DNA of 64,000 bases from Prevotella sp. P5-108 (GTDB lineage: Bacteria; Bacteroidota; Bacteroidia; Bacteroidales; Bacteroidaceae). Location of the stretch: the NCBI RefSeq assembly GCF_002251385.1, contig NZ_NPJJ01000025.1, positions 28,922-92,921 on the forward strand. Reading direction: 5' to 3'. Within the stretch, counting starts at the first letter, position 1. Every line of letters begins with the position of its first letter. The notes beneath the pieces are model-generated. The model had not been told where the DNA came from and searched no databases. It saw nothing but the letters and a program-made list of their open reading frames with translations. This document shows, one piece after another, positions 44,117-53,217 of this stretch. The position numbers were made by a program, and so were the translations under genes.

Positions 44117-45073
44117 TTATGGCTTCACATATTCGCCGTTGACCTTGACCGGCTCCACGTGCAGATTGATATACGTTTCCTCGCCAAACCGCTCCCTCAG
44201 CCGCTGCTCTATGTTGGTGGCGTGCTGATGGGCTTCGTAGAGCGAGAGCGCTCCCGGCATGCGCACGTGCATATCGATGGCGATGTGGCTGCCTATGCGG
44301 CGCGTGCGCAGATGGTGGATGGCGCTCACCGTGGGCTCTTCGCTGGCGATGTCGGCTATCTGCCGCTCCATGTCTTCGGGCAGACTCTTCTCGAGCAGCT
44401 CGCCCATCGACTGGCCCACCAGTGTATAGGCGGTGCGCATGATGAAGACGCTCACCACCACGGCGGCGATGGGGTCGAGCACAGCCCAGCGGCTGCCCAG
44501 GATGATGGCGCCGCCGATGCCTATGGCTGTGCCGATGCTCGAGAGCGCGTCAGAGCGGTGATGCCATGCGTTGGCGACCACGGCGGGCGAGTCCAACCGT
44601 CGGCCTACGCTTACCGTGAAGCGGTAAGCCCACTCCTTGAGCGCTATGCTCATCAGCGCTGCCGCCAGAGCTATCCACCCCGGCTGCTCGAGCGTCTCGC
44701 CCCTCATGGCGTCCACTATCTTGTCTGCGCCACCATAGCAGAGCATTGCGCCCACCACGCCCAGCGCCATGCCGATGGCTGCCGTCGCCAGCGTCTCATA
44801 CTTGCCGTGACCGTAGTCATGGTCTCCGTCTTCGGGCTTGCTGCCCAGCCTTACGAAGACCACCACCACCACGTCGGTCAGAAAGTCCGACAGCGAGTGC
44901 ACCGCGTCGGCTATCATCGCAGCCGAACCGCCCACGATGCCGGCGACAAACTTGAATATCAGCAGCACCACATTGATGATGCTGCCCTTGATGGTCACCC
45001 TGTTGATGGCGCGCACCCGTGCGTCGGCGACCGTCTGCTCCTCCTTCTTCGTCATTGTCATGATATTTTGCAT
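44117..45073 (-). CDS. Cation diffusion facilitator (CDF) metal efflux protein
   Basis: A 318-residue inner-membrane antiporter for Zn/Fe/Mn-type divalent cations. About six membrane segments span residues ~25-215. Metal-site motifs are visible: MIADAVHSLSD (~residues 53-63) and ANAWHHRSDAL (~165-175); DYGHGKYE lies between TM2 and TM3. A C-terminal cytoplasmic domain follows (VSAIHHLRTRRIGSHIAIDMHVRMP). The start at 45073 or the ATGs at 45061/45055 are all possible. It is monocistronic and convergent with GH3; a -7-like box (TACTTTTG) lies at 45106-45113. Confidence 0.92.
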   Translation of the reverse strand: MQNIMTMTKKEEQTVADARVRAINRVTIKGSIINVVLLIFKFVAGIVGGSAAMIADAVHSLSDFLTDVVVVVFVRLGSKPEDGDHDYGHGKYETLATAAIGMALGVVGAMLCYGGADKIVDAMRGETLEQPGWIALAAALMSIALKEWAYRFTVSVGRRLDSPAVVANAWHHRSDALSSIGTAIGIGGAIILGSRWAVLDPIAAVVVSVFIMRTAYTLVGQSMGELLEKSLPEDMERQIADIASEEPTVSAIHHLRTRRIGSHIAIDMHVRMPGALSLYEAHQHATNIEQRLRERFGEETYINLHVEPVKVNGEYVKP

Positions 45074-45105
45074 TTATGTTGGCCCCGAAGATAGGGTCAA
45101 CGGTG

Positions 45106-45113
45106 CAAAAGTA
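45106..45113 (-). promoter_or_regulatory. -7 box for CDF gene (TACTTTTG)
   Basis: TACTTTTG on the minus strand, 33 bp before the first possible CDF start; no TTTG at the proper -33 position. Confidence 0.45.
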
Positions 45114-45197
45114 CACATTATTTATATATATAGTATCATTTCCCCCGTTTTTTTCATCCCCATTTTTGTAGGAATAAGGCACTCCGATTCCCCCATG

Positions 45198-45510
45198 CGG
45201 TGTAGGTGTAGGCGTGGGGATGATGGTGTGGGTGGACTTGCGTGTAGGTGTAGGCGTGGGGATGATGATGTGGGTGGAGTTGTGGGTTGGAGTAGGTGAG
45301 GGGATGATGGTGCGGGTGGAGTTGTGGGTAGGTGTAGGCGTGGGGATGATGGCGTGGGTGGAGTTGTGGGTAGGTGTAGGCGTGGGGATGATGGTGCGGG
45401 TGGAGTTGTGGGTAGGAGTAGGTGAGGGGTTGATGGTGTGGGTGGAGTTGTGGGTAGGTGTAGGCGTGGGGATGATGGTGTGGGTGGAAGCGAAGGTTGG
45501 AGTAGTTTAG
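45198..45510 (+). repeat. 42-bp G/T-rich minisatellite
   Basis: GATGATGG words at 45219, 45261, 45303, 45345 and 45387 give a 42-bp period over about seven units of GTAGGTGTAGGCGTGGGGAT and GGGTGGAGTTGTGGGT. One strand is extremely G-rich with many GGG/GGGG runs. The 14-codon period gives spurious frames on both strands. Confidence 0.85.
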
Positions 45511-45550
45511 GAGGACACAAGTGGCCAAGTGGGGATACAGTTCGCACCCA

Positions 45551-45848
45551 GCGGCTACTCTGTAGGAGTTGCGATTTCCCAGCCCAGGGTTGAGGCGTGC
45601 AGCGCCTCTACCCTGGGTATATATATAATAAGGTGTAGCAACGCTGTAAGTGTTGCGCTTAGCCGTAGGCGTTACCCGCAGCAGGATATTGGGCAGAAAT
45701 GTGTAGGCGATTATCATAAAACTGAGTGTAACGCCTACGGCTAATCGCAACTCTTACAGAGTAGCAATAATAGTTGTGCCGCTACCCAGGGTAGCGAGCT
45801 TCGCCCGCAACCCTGGGCTATGAAAACGCAACTCCTACAGAGTTGCCG
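45551..45848. repeat. Composite palindromic element, copy 6 (~298 bp)
   Basis: A-B-C-D-D'-C'-B'-A' arrangement (GGCTACTCTGTAGGAGTTGC ... CGCAACTCCTACAGAGTTGC) like copy 1. A TATATAATAAGGTGTA motif sits between B and C at 45618-45638. Confidence 0.8.
45618..45638 (+). repeat. TATATAATAAGGTGTA motif
   Basis: TATATATATAATAAGGTGTAG, embedded inside composite palindrome copy 6 between blocks B and C. Confidence 0.6.
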
Positions 45849-45875
45849 CTGGGTTGGGCCATTCCGACAAGGACT

Positions 45876-46022
45876 CCCATCCCAACCATCCCCATGCCCA
45901 TCCCAACCATCCCCATGCCCATCCCAACCATCCCCATGCCCATCCCAACCATCCCCATGCCCACGCCAACCATCCCTACGGACGCGACCAACCATCCCCA
46001 TGCCCATCCCTACCATCCCCAT
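45876..46022 (+). repeat. 21-bp minisatellite (CATCCCCATGCCCATCCCAAC)
   Basis: AACCATC starts at 45884, 45905, 45926, 45947 and 45968, an exact 21-bp period, with diverged flanking units (CACGCCAACCATCCCTACGG). Adjacent to composite palindrome copy 6. Confidence 0.85.
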
Positions 46023-46223
46023 AACTTGCCGATTGTTTATTGTGGTTTCCATATTATCAGCACGGGTGGAGGGAAATTTTCTCGGCAACTGTTTTTGTAC
46101 CGGCGCCAGCCGGACTTTTTTTACGGCCGTAGGCCGCTTTTTGTTTGTGGTGTCTTCTGATGTCATGCTTTGCATGACTGTGGGTGTGGTGATGATGGCA
46201 CCGAGGAAAACTTGTTTTCCGGT

Positions 46224-46279
46224 TGCCATCGGCGCCACGGTCACTATGGCGGAGCCATCAGAAGACGCCACGGCTTTTT
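46224..46279 (+). repeat. Terminator-like hairpin repeat, copy 2
   Basis: GCCATCGGCGCCACGG ... GGCGGAGCCATCAGAAGACGCC then ACGGCTTTTTG. It shares the GGCGGAGCC(T/A)TCAGAAGACGCC core and the T run with 24766-24821, and like it lies in gene-free DNA. Confidence 0.55.
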
Positions 46280-46699
46280 GCGTTATCCGTTTCCCGCCCA
46301 TGCCAAAATCTATGGTTGTCGCGAACCTGAATACATCCACAATTAAACAAATTTTAGGGTATGAAATGACTATTTCGCACCCTGCAACGCATAAATCCAA
46401 GTCCGAAATAGTGAAATCGCACCTTGAAATGATGATTAATGCCATCTCGGGCTACATCTCTGTGATGCCCCCGCCATCCCCCGTGGTCATATATGTAATA
46501 ATGTGCATCCCCACCGCATCTACACTACATTCTTCGGTCGGCGCCCTGTCTGTGCTGCTTGTCCCAATTATTCCTCTTCTTCCACCAATTATCGTCCTTT
46601 TCCCGCCGATTACCACTCCGATTTTAACGATTATTCCCCATTTCCTGTTACAATTCAAAAAAATATTAAATATTAATAGAAGAAATGACATATTTATAA

Positions 46700-46729
46700 G
46701 TTGTTATCAAATTTTAATGCTTACATTTG
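46700..46729 (+). promoter_or_regulatory. Putative promoter of the third SusCD operon
   Basis: GTTG (46700-46703), 18-bp spacer, TACATTTG (46722-46729). Good -7 box, weaker -33 box. The leader would be ~170 nt. Confidence 0.55.
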
Positions 46730-46905
46730 CGAGTGAAATGGTGTTGACGGGCCCGAACAGCCCCCGAGACACGCCAAAACACAGAAAAAAGTGAGTGAAA
46801 GCCAGTGGTCAAATACATCTGGTGCTTGCATAGCGTCAACCGTATCTTGTAAAACTTGGTTAGTTACGAAACTTATATTATTTATTACCTTTTAAATCAT
46901 AGTTT

Positions 46906-49900
46906 ATGGATGAGAAACTGAAAAAGACTTCATTCAGTGCTTTGAACATTTCGAAGCAGTGGGCATATTTGTTCGCTGCCTCTATGTTGACCCTTGCTCC
47001 GCTGTCAGCGTCAGCAAGCGAAAGCAACAACCTGAATGCAAGCAAGTCTCTTGCCGTACAGCAAGACAAGAAAACAGTCAGTGGTACCGTGGTTGATGCC
47101 AACGGCGAACCCATCATCGGTGCTACCGTTAAGGAGGTAGGTACGCAGAACGCTACCATTACCGACGTCAACGGTACCTTCAAACTCAACGTGAAGCCGG
47201 GCGCAATGCTCACGGTGTCAAGCGTAGGTTTCAAGGAGCAGACCGTAAAGGCCAGTGACAAAGTAGATGTAACCCTGAAAGAGGACGCAGAAGTACTCGA
47301 GCAGGTAGTAGTCGTAGGTTACGGTACAGCCAAGCGTAAGGACGTGTCTGGCGCCATCACCAGCGTGAAGTTTGATGACGGCAAGCTGACCAACCTGCCT
47401 AACCCTAACGCCCTGTCTGCCCTGTCAAGCCAGGTAGCCGGTCTGCACTACTCTCCTACGAGCAGTGCTGCTGGTGACAACTCTTCTACCATGACTCTGC
47501 GTGGTAAGAACGTTATCCCAGAGAGTCCTGCTGCTGCTAAGCAGGCTAACAATGCTCCTCTGCTCATCGTCGATGGCGTTATCTCTTATGGCGGTATCAG
47601 CGAAATCAATACCAATGACATCGCTACCATCGACGTGTTGAAGGACGCTTCTGCAGCCGCTATCTACGGTTCGCGTGCTGCCAACGGTGTGATCATCATC
47701 ACCACCAAGCGTGGCGAGAGCGCCAAGCCTACAGTACGTTTCAACTCTTCTTGGAGCTTCTCTGACTGGAGCCGTAAGCCAGAGTTTGTTAACAACACAG
47801 AGCGTTTCTTGATGAACCGTTTCTATGCCAAGCAGGCTGCTGGTGACACGCGTTTCCCCGCAGATGCTACATGGTCTATGGATTTCTTCAAGCAAAACAA
47901 GGAAGCCTTCTTCGTTACCACAACTGAAGAGCAGGCTTACGATGCCGGCATGTGGACCAACTGGCTCGACGAAGTAACCCGCACTGGTGTAGGCCAGCAG
48001 TACGACCTGAGTGTTGCCGGTGGCAGCAAGGGCGTCAAGTACTACCTCTCTGGCGACTACACTCGCCGTCAGGGTGTACAGCGTGGTGATGACTACGAGA
48101 AGTACAACGTAATGTCTAAGATTGACATCGACGTTACCGACTGGTTGAAGGTTGGTTTGAAGGCCAACTACCTCGGCTGGCGTCAGTGGGGTGTAACCGC
48201 TACTCTCGGTAACGCCGAGTGGTATTCTCCTTTCTCATTCAAGACTGTTCAGCCTGTTAGAGATGCTGATGGCAATATCGTTGAGAGCTCACTCAAGTAT
48301 ACCTCTTGGTACAACTCTCACCCCGATGGCAATACCCTCAGCCCTCTGTGGGGTTCAGGCGTTAGCGGTGGTGTAGCCGACTCTTATCTCTATGGTGTCA
48401 ACGACAGAAACGGTAACAACGTCAATGGCGTGTTGACCGCACAGGTTGACTTCCCATTCCTTAAGGGTCTGTCTTATCGCTTCACCTTGAACGCACAGCG
48501 CAACTCAAGCTACCAGGATACATTCAACCGTCCCGAGATGTGGGTAGACACCCGCAATACCGGTCAGATGGACGACCCAACTAAGTTCAACAACAAGGTT
48601 GAGGGTATCTCTACAGCTTCTGTTTCTTCATACTGGAATACCGACAATATCTTGACCTATGGTACAGATATCGACAAGCACCACGTTGACGCAATGGTAG
48701 GTTACACTCGTGAGTCTTACGACAACAACTACCGTTACCTCAGCTTCAAGGACTTCACCGGTTCTACCTCTCTGGGTTACTACGGTGCTTCTGCTGCCAA
48801 CACTCAGAATGTAAGACGCGAGCGCACTCGTACCCAGTCAGCTGCTTACCTGGCTCGTTTCAACTACAACTTCGACAGCAAGTACTATGTAACCTTCAAC
48901 TACCGTCGTGACGGTTTCTCTGCTTTCGCCGAAGGCAAGAAGTGGGGTAACTTCTACGGTGTGTCTGGCGCATGGGTATTCAGCAAGGAAAACTTCATCA
49001 AGGACAACCTCACTTGGCTCGACTATGCCAAGCTGCGTCTCTCTTGGGGTCAGAACGGTAGCCGTTCGGTTAGCGCTTACGCCACCAACTCTACTATCTC
49101 TACCACCAAGACATGGCTTGACAACCAGTCTACTCTCGGTTACCTCGCCAGCACTCTGGGTAACAAGGATCTGACATGGGCTACCATTACCAAGTACAAC
49201 CTCGGTTTGGACTTCAGCGTGCTCAACAGCCGACTCGATGGTACTATCGATATCTATAGCGGCCGCACCACCAACATGCTGATGCAGCGCTCTGTACCTT
49301 ATCCTTCTGGTTTCAACACTGCTTACGCTAACGTAGGTAAGGTGAGCAACAAGGGTATTGAGGTAACTCTGCACTCTGTCAACATCAATGGCGACGGTAA
49401 GGACAATGTACGTTGGGAGTCTAACCTCGTATTCGACCTGAACCGCAACAAGGTTATGGAGCTCTACGGCAAGAACTATAAGGGTGTAGAGGCCGACGAT
49501 GTGGCCAACTTCCACACCTATGGTCCTCAGTCTTACTATGCTCTGATGGTAGGTAGCTCTATCACCGCTGCTTACGACCTGAAGAAGCTCGGTATCTTCC
49601 AAAGCCAGGAAGAGATTGACAACTATACATGGAAGAACCCTGAGACTGGCGCCGTTAGCAAGATTCAGCCCGATGCCAAGCCCGGTGACGTGAAGTTCAT
49701 GGACTGGAACAACGATGGTAAGATTTCTGCTGAAGACCGCCACTGTGTTGGTGACCAGGATCCTCTGTTCACTCTGAACTTTGGCAACACCATCAGCTAC
49801 AAGAACTTCTCTCTGTACTTCAACTTCCGTTGGATGCCAGGTAGCGACACTCACTTCTTGGGTTACGACCCATACGCTTGGGGTCCCAATGGTGGCAGCG

Positions 49901-50247
49901 GCAACCAGCTTGACCGCGTAAACCCATGGCGTGCCGACAACAAGAACAACGACTATCCTCGCTATGGATGGAGCAACGAGTTTAAGTACCTCTGGTGGAA
50001 CAGCCGCGGCTTCCTCAAGCTCAAGGACCTCGTGTTCTCTTACAACTTCGACCGCAACCTCATTGCACCTCTCGGCCTCACCGGTCTCCGTGCATACGTA
50101 TCAGGTACCGACCTCTTCACCATCACCAACTGGTCTGGTCTCGATCCTGAAACTGGTGGTACTATCGCTGCCGGCGCTGCTTCTACCAAGTATGCAAGCA
50201 ATGGCGCTTACCGCACCATCACCTTCGGTCTTAACGTGACATTCTAA
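46906..50247 (+). CDS. SusC/RagA-family TonB-dependent transporter
   Basis: A 1113-residue outer-membrane importer. The N-terminus MDEKLKKTSFSALNISKQWAYLF before the hydrophobic AASMLTLAPLSASA is a long signal peptide with a ~20-residue polar extension, shared with the SusC at 53218. The mature part begins with the carboxypeptidase-like domain (VSGTVVDANGEPIIGATV), then EQVVVVGYGTAKRKD, the plug (ALSSQVAGLHY, LLIVDGVISYGG, TIDVLKDASAAAIYGSRAANGVIIITTKRG) and the barrel ending ITFGLNVTF. No STN domain. Codons are more T-ending than in the first SusC. Only a SusD follows, closed by a terminator; the CAZymes for this locus may be the GH29/GH28/GH3 genes upstream. Confidence 0.95.
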   Translation: MDEKLKKTSFSALNISKQWAYLFAASMLTLAPLSASASESNNLNASKSLAVQQDKKTVSGTVVDANGEPIIGATVKEVGTQNATITDVNGTFKLNVKPGAMLTVSSVGFKEQTVKASDKVDVTLKEDAEVLEQVVVVGYGTAKRKDVSGAITSVKFDDGKLTNLPNPNALSALSSQVAGLHYSPTSSAAGDNSSTMTLRGKNVIPESPAAAKQANNAPLLIVDGVISYGGISEINTNDIATIDVLKDASAAAIYGSRAANGVIIITTKRGESAKPTVRFNSSWSFSDWSRKPEFVNNTERFLMNRFYAKQAAGDTRFPADATWSMDFFKQNKEAFFVTTTEEQAYDAGMWTNWLDEVTRTGVGQQYDLSVAGGSKGVKYYLSGDYTRRQGVQRGDDYEKYNVMSKIDIDVTDWLKVGLKANYLGWRQWGVTATLGNAEWYSPFSFKTVQPVRDADGNIVESSLKYTSWYNSHPDGNTLSPLWGSGVSGGVADSYLYGVNDRNGNNVNGVLTAQVDFPFLKGLSYRFTLNAQRNSSYQDTFNRPEMWVDTRNTGQMDDPTKFNNKVEGISTASVSSYWNTDNILTYGTDIDKHHVDAMVGYTRESYDNNYRYLSFKDFTGSTSLGYYGASAANTQNVRRERTRTQSAAYLARFNYNFDSKYYVTFNYRRDGFSAFAEGKKWGNFYGVSGAWVFSKENFIKDNLTWLDYAKLRLSWGQNGSRSVSAYATNSTISTTKTWLDNQSTLGYLASTLGNKDLTWATITKYNLGLDFSVLNSRLDGTIDIYSGRTTNMLMQRSVPYPSGFNTAYANVGKVSNKGIEVTLHSVNINGDGKDNVRWESNLVFDLNRNKVMELYGKNYKGVEADDVANFHTYGPQSYYALMVGSSITAAYDLKKLGIFQSQEEIDNYTWKNPETGAVSKIQPDAKPGDVKFMDWNNDGKISAEDRHCVGDQDPLFTLNFGNTISYKNFSLYFNFRWMPGSDTHFLGYDPYAWGPNGGSGNQLDRVNPWRADNKNNDYPRYGWSNEFKYLWWNSRGFLKLKDLVFSYNFDRNLIAPLGLTGLRAYVSGTDLFTITNWSGLDPETGGTIAAGAASTKYASNGAYRTITFGLNVTF

Positions 50248-50268
50248 AACATCTAAAAGACAACAGCT

Positions 50269-52314
50269 ATGAAATTAACAAAACAGATATTGGGCATCGT
50301 CGCACTTGGTGCGATGGCCCTTACCCAGACAGCCTGCCAGAGCGACTCTGACTTCTTGAAGGAGCACTCTTACAAGCAAGACGACTCGGGTATGTTCAAT
50401 ACTGAAAACGAGGTGGCTATGGCTATCAACTCCTGCTATAAGGAGGTCAACTACCTGGTTCTCGGTCAGACCCACGGTTATCACTCTTATATGCTTACGG
50501 GTGTAGGTCTGGATACATACACAGAGAACAACAACAACGACTGCTTCTCTAACTGGACCAAGCTCAACTCTGCCAACGGTTACAGCCGTCACTGGTACAA
50601 TGAGTTGTACTACCTCGTAAACTACGCCAACACAGCCATCTACGCCATCGAGACCAAGGATATCAAGTATACTACTGCAGAGAAGAAGAACGAGCTCCTG
50701 GGCGAGGCACGCTTCATGCGTGGTTGGGCATTCCGCATGCTCGCCGGTATGTTTGGTAATGTGCCTTACCTCGACAAGCCTACCAAGAAGATTGAGATGG
50801 GTTACAAGCCCAACACCCGTCAGGAAGTATGGGAGAAGTGCTACGATGACTTCAAGTTTGCTGCTGAGAATATGTCTAAGACAGAGCGTAAGCAGGGATG
50901 TGTAACCCGTGCTGCTGCCGACCACATGCTCGCAGAAATCTGCTTGGCTCTCGGTAAGTTTGACGAGGCTATCCAGGCTACCAGCCGCGTAATCGGCGGT
51001 CAGGACGGTGACTATCACCTGATGACTACCCGTTTCGGTACTGAGGCCAGCCGTGCTACCGACCGCTACGGTCACTCTCTCGCTGCCGACAAGGGTGGTG
51101 CTTATTGGGACCTCTTCGCTACACCCGGCAACGGTTCAGGCAATACCAACCAGGACTACGGTGTAACTGGTAACAAGGAGGCTCTTTGGACCAGCCAGTT
51201 CTCTGTAGGTAACTACTCTAATGGTGGTAGCGGTGACGCTTGGTGGCGTATGCGCAACAACACCATGGAAGGCGACTTCATGAGCAACAAGGTTCGTAAC
51301 TGCGGTACCAACCGTACCGATAATGGTGTGAAGTTCTACCTCTTCGGTGACGACGCTATGTGCTATCCCGCAGGTGTTCAGGGCGGTTCAAGCAGCCTCG
51401 GTGTTTCTACCTCTGCTATTGCTGCCGGCCGTTATCAGGCTAACAACACTCGCGACTCTATCGGTGGTGGTTATGCTTACGGTAGCAACCGTAACTGGCC
51501 TTGCCGTTACATCTTCGACCCACTGGAGCCTGGTTACATCTGGGCAAAGGCTACCGACCCTGCACAGCCAGGTAAGGCAGACTTCCGTTGCTCAGAGACT
51601 ATGATGCAGCGCGACTGGTACACTCCCGGTGGTACCAAGTGGAGCGTACAGTGGAAGTATGCTAAGGATCGTATGGAGGCTCATCCCGGCAACTCAGTTT
51701 ATGCTTTGACCGCTGGCGATACCCTCGATATCTTCCCACGTTTCTGGAAGTTCTCTCAGGAAAAGCATCCTAACGGTGACGTTAAGGAGTGCGAGTACGA
51801 GCCTTACCTGATCCGTATCGCTGAGACCTACCTGCTCCGTGCCGAGGCTTACCTCGCCAAGGGCGACAAGCAGAAGGCTGCCGACGATATCAACGTAATC
51901 CGCGACCGTGCCAACGCTCCCCGTTGCTCTGCCGCTGAGGTAGACATCGACTACATCCTCGACGAGCGCACCCGTGAGCTCTTCGGTGAGGAGCATCGTT
52001 GCATCACTCTGAACCGTCTGTCTGTTAACCCCAACTGCGGTAGCTACGTTACTTCTAAGTATCCTACACAGGATGAGAAGACCAGCAACACTCTGTATGA
52101 GCGTGTACGCAAGTATGGTATGAGCTGGAACAATGCTACTGACCAGGTTAATGCTGACTTCGGCCGTGAGAAGGTTATCTACACCAAGAACGATGGTGCT
52201 AAGAGTATCCGCTTCATCCCCAACATCAAGCCTTACAACTACCAGCAGCCTATCCCAGACGACGTGATCAAGTCTAACTCTGGTGCTGAGTATCCTCAGA
52301 ACTACGGTTATTAA
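50269..52314 (+). CDS. SusD/RagB-family outer-membrane lipoprotein
   Basis: A 681-residue SusD homologue, longer than the usual ~500-600. Lipobox ALTQTAC. Family features: EVAMAINSCYKEVNYLVLG, YNELYYLVNYANTAIYAIE, LLGEARFMRGWAFRMLAGMFGNVPYLDKPT, LIRIAETYLLRAEAYLAKGDKQKAADDINVIRDRA, ILDERTRELFGEEHRCITLNRL, and an ending PIPDDVIKSNSGAEYPQNYGY. A central insertion (~residues 270-450) rich in Gly/Asn/Tyr accounts for the extra length. It lies 21 bp after SusC and ends the operon. Confidence 0.94.
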   Translation: MKLTKQILGIVALGAMALTQTACQSDSDFLKEHSYKQDDSGMFNTENEVAMAINSCYKEVNYLVLGQTHGYHSYMLTGVGLDTYTENNNNDCFSNWTKLNSANGYSRHWYNELYYLVNYANTAIYAIETKDIKYTTAEKKNELLGEARFMRGWAFRMLAGMFGNVPYLDKPTKKIEMGYKPNTRQEVWEKCYDDFKFAAENMSKTERKQGCVTRAAADHMLAEICLALGKFDEAIQATSRVIGGQDGDYHLMTTRFGTEASRATDRYGHSLAADKGGAYWDLFATPGNGSGNTNQDYGVTGNKEALWTSQFSVGNYSNGGSGDAWWRMRNNTMEGDFMSNKVRNCGTNRTDNGVKFYLFGDDAMCYPAGVQGGSSSLGVSTSAIAAGRYQANNTRDSIGGGYAYGSNRNWPCRYIFDPLEPGYIWAKATDPAQPGKADFRCSETMMQRDWYTPGGTKWSVQWKYAKDRMEAHPGNSVYALTAGDTLDIFPRFWKFSQEKHPNGDVKECEYEPYLIRIAETYLLRAEAYLAKGDKQKAADDINVIRDRANAPRCSAAEVDIDYILDERTRELFGEEHRCITLNRLSVNPNCGSYVTSKYPTQDEKTSNTLYERVRKYGMSWNNATDQVNADFGREKVIYTKNDGAKSIRFIPNIKPYNYQQPIPDDVIKSNSGAEYPQNYGY

Positions 52315-52346
52315 TCTTTCGCGATTAATCTCAACTCTTAATACTG

Positions 52347-52378
52347 GAGTGGCGGCCCTCGGGTCGCCACTCTTTTTT
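52347..52378 (+). terminator. Rho-independent terminator of the third SusCD operon
   Basis: GAGTGGCG (52347-52354) pairs with CGCCACTC (52365-52372), followed by six T residues, ~30 bp after the SusD stop. Confidence 0.88.
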
Positions 52379-52535
52379 ATGGCTACATTCCTCAGTGCTC
52401 CTTCGCCGCTGCTATCTATTTAGGCATCATTCCTCAGTGCTTATTCGCGCGCGGCTGCGCCATCTCCCAACGGTAGTCACTGCTTCGGCGATCCTTTCTT
52501 TGCTCCTTTCGTTCATGTCTTATACTTCCCCCGCC

Positions 52536-52700
52536 GTCCCCTATATATATAATAAGGTGTAGCGGACGGTTGTATATGGCGCTGCGGTCATTCTTGGTAT
52601 CCCCTATAAATATAATAAGGTGTAATGGGCAGTTGCATACGGTGCAATTGTCATTCCCGCTATCCCCTATAGTTATAATAAGGTGTAAAGGGCAACTCTA
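52536..52700 (+). repeat. 63-bp tandem array with TATA motif
   Basis: AATAAGGTGT occurs at 52551, 52614 and 52677, exactly 63 bp apart, each preceded by TCCCCTATA(T/A/G)-TATAATA. The rest of the unit is more diverged (GGTCATTCTTGG, TTGTCATTCCCGC, TGGTCATCCCTG). Confidence 0.8.
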
Positions 52701-53010
52701 CATGTCGCTTTGGTCATCCCTGTCGTTGTTTCGGTGGTTTTGCTAACCATCGGTGTTGTTCTGGCTCTTTTCTCTGTCATTCTATCGCCAAGCGACATGG
52801 TTTTCTTGCAAATTGTCGGTAATGAATAAACTTGCGCAAATTTTGCGCAAATTATTAATGATTGTCAATACGGTCATCTCCTTGCCTGCTTCTGTGATAA
52901 CGACCTGTGAACCAGTGGTTTCTACCACTTTTGTTCTCGTTCTGACCATCGCGGTTGTCATCCTGACATGGTAAAGACGCGTAATTGTCATAAAAAAAAA
53001 TAAAAAAACG

Positions 53011-53041
53011 CTTGCGTTGTTAAATATTATTGTTAATTTTG
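53011..53041 (+). promoter_or_regulatory. Promoter of the fourth SusCD operon
   Basis: CTTG (53011-53014), 19-bp spacer, TAATTTTG (53034-53041) in A/T-rich DNA, leaving a leader of about 170 nt. Confidence 0.62.
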
Positions 53042-53217
53042 GTGCCGATATGAGTGCGATGCTTAACCTCATCGTGCTAACTGACCACCTAATGAAAGTG
53101 CCCATGAACTGAACTAAGACCACGATGTCCCCCAATCTTTCGGCTGTTACAGCAACAGTCGGCATAACCCAAATCGAAAACATAAAAAACAATTCTAATC
53201 ACCTAATTTAATTCCTT

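Larger units (their letters stand above)
45074..46905. other. Repeat-rich intergenic region upstream of third SusC
   Basis: About 1.8 kb with no supported gene. It holds a 42-bp minisatellite, the sixth composite palindrome, a 21-bp minisatellite, a terminator-like hairpin repeat, A/T-rich DNA with GAAATGACTATTTCGCACC-like words, and the promoter and ~170-nt leader of the third SusC. Confidence 0.72.
52379..53217. other. Intergenic region and leader of the fourth SusCD operon
   Basis: About 840 bp. It contains a 42-bp direct repeat (CATTCCTCAGTGCT at 52386 and 52428), a 63-bp tandem array with three TATATAATAAGGTGTA motifs, a low-GC tract, a promoter at 53011-53041 and a ~170-nt leader. No gene recognised. 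Confidence 0.7.

Noticed and set aside
45154..45750. Proline/His/Tyr-rich open frame over the 42-bp minisatellite (minus strand)
   Set aside because: A 14-codon period in G-rich repeat DNA keeps several frames open on both strands; no start signal or family match.
45741..46445. Open frame on the minus strand with GWDGHGD repeats
   Set aside because: It spans the 21-bp minisatellite and part of a composite palindrome; compositional artefact.
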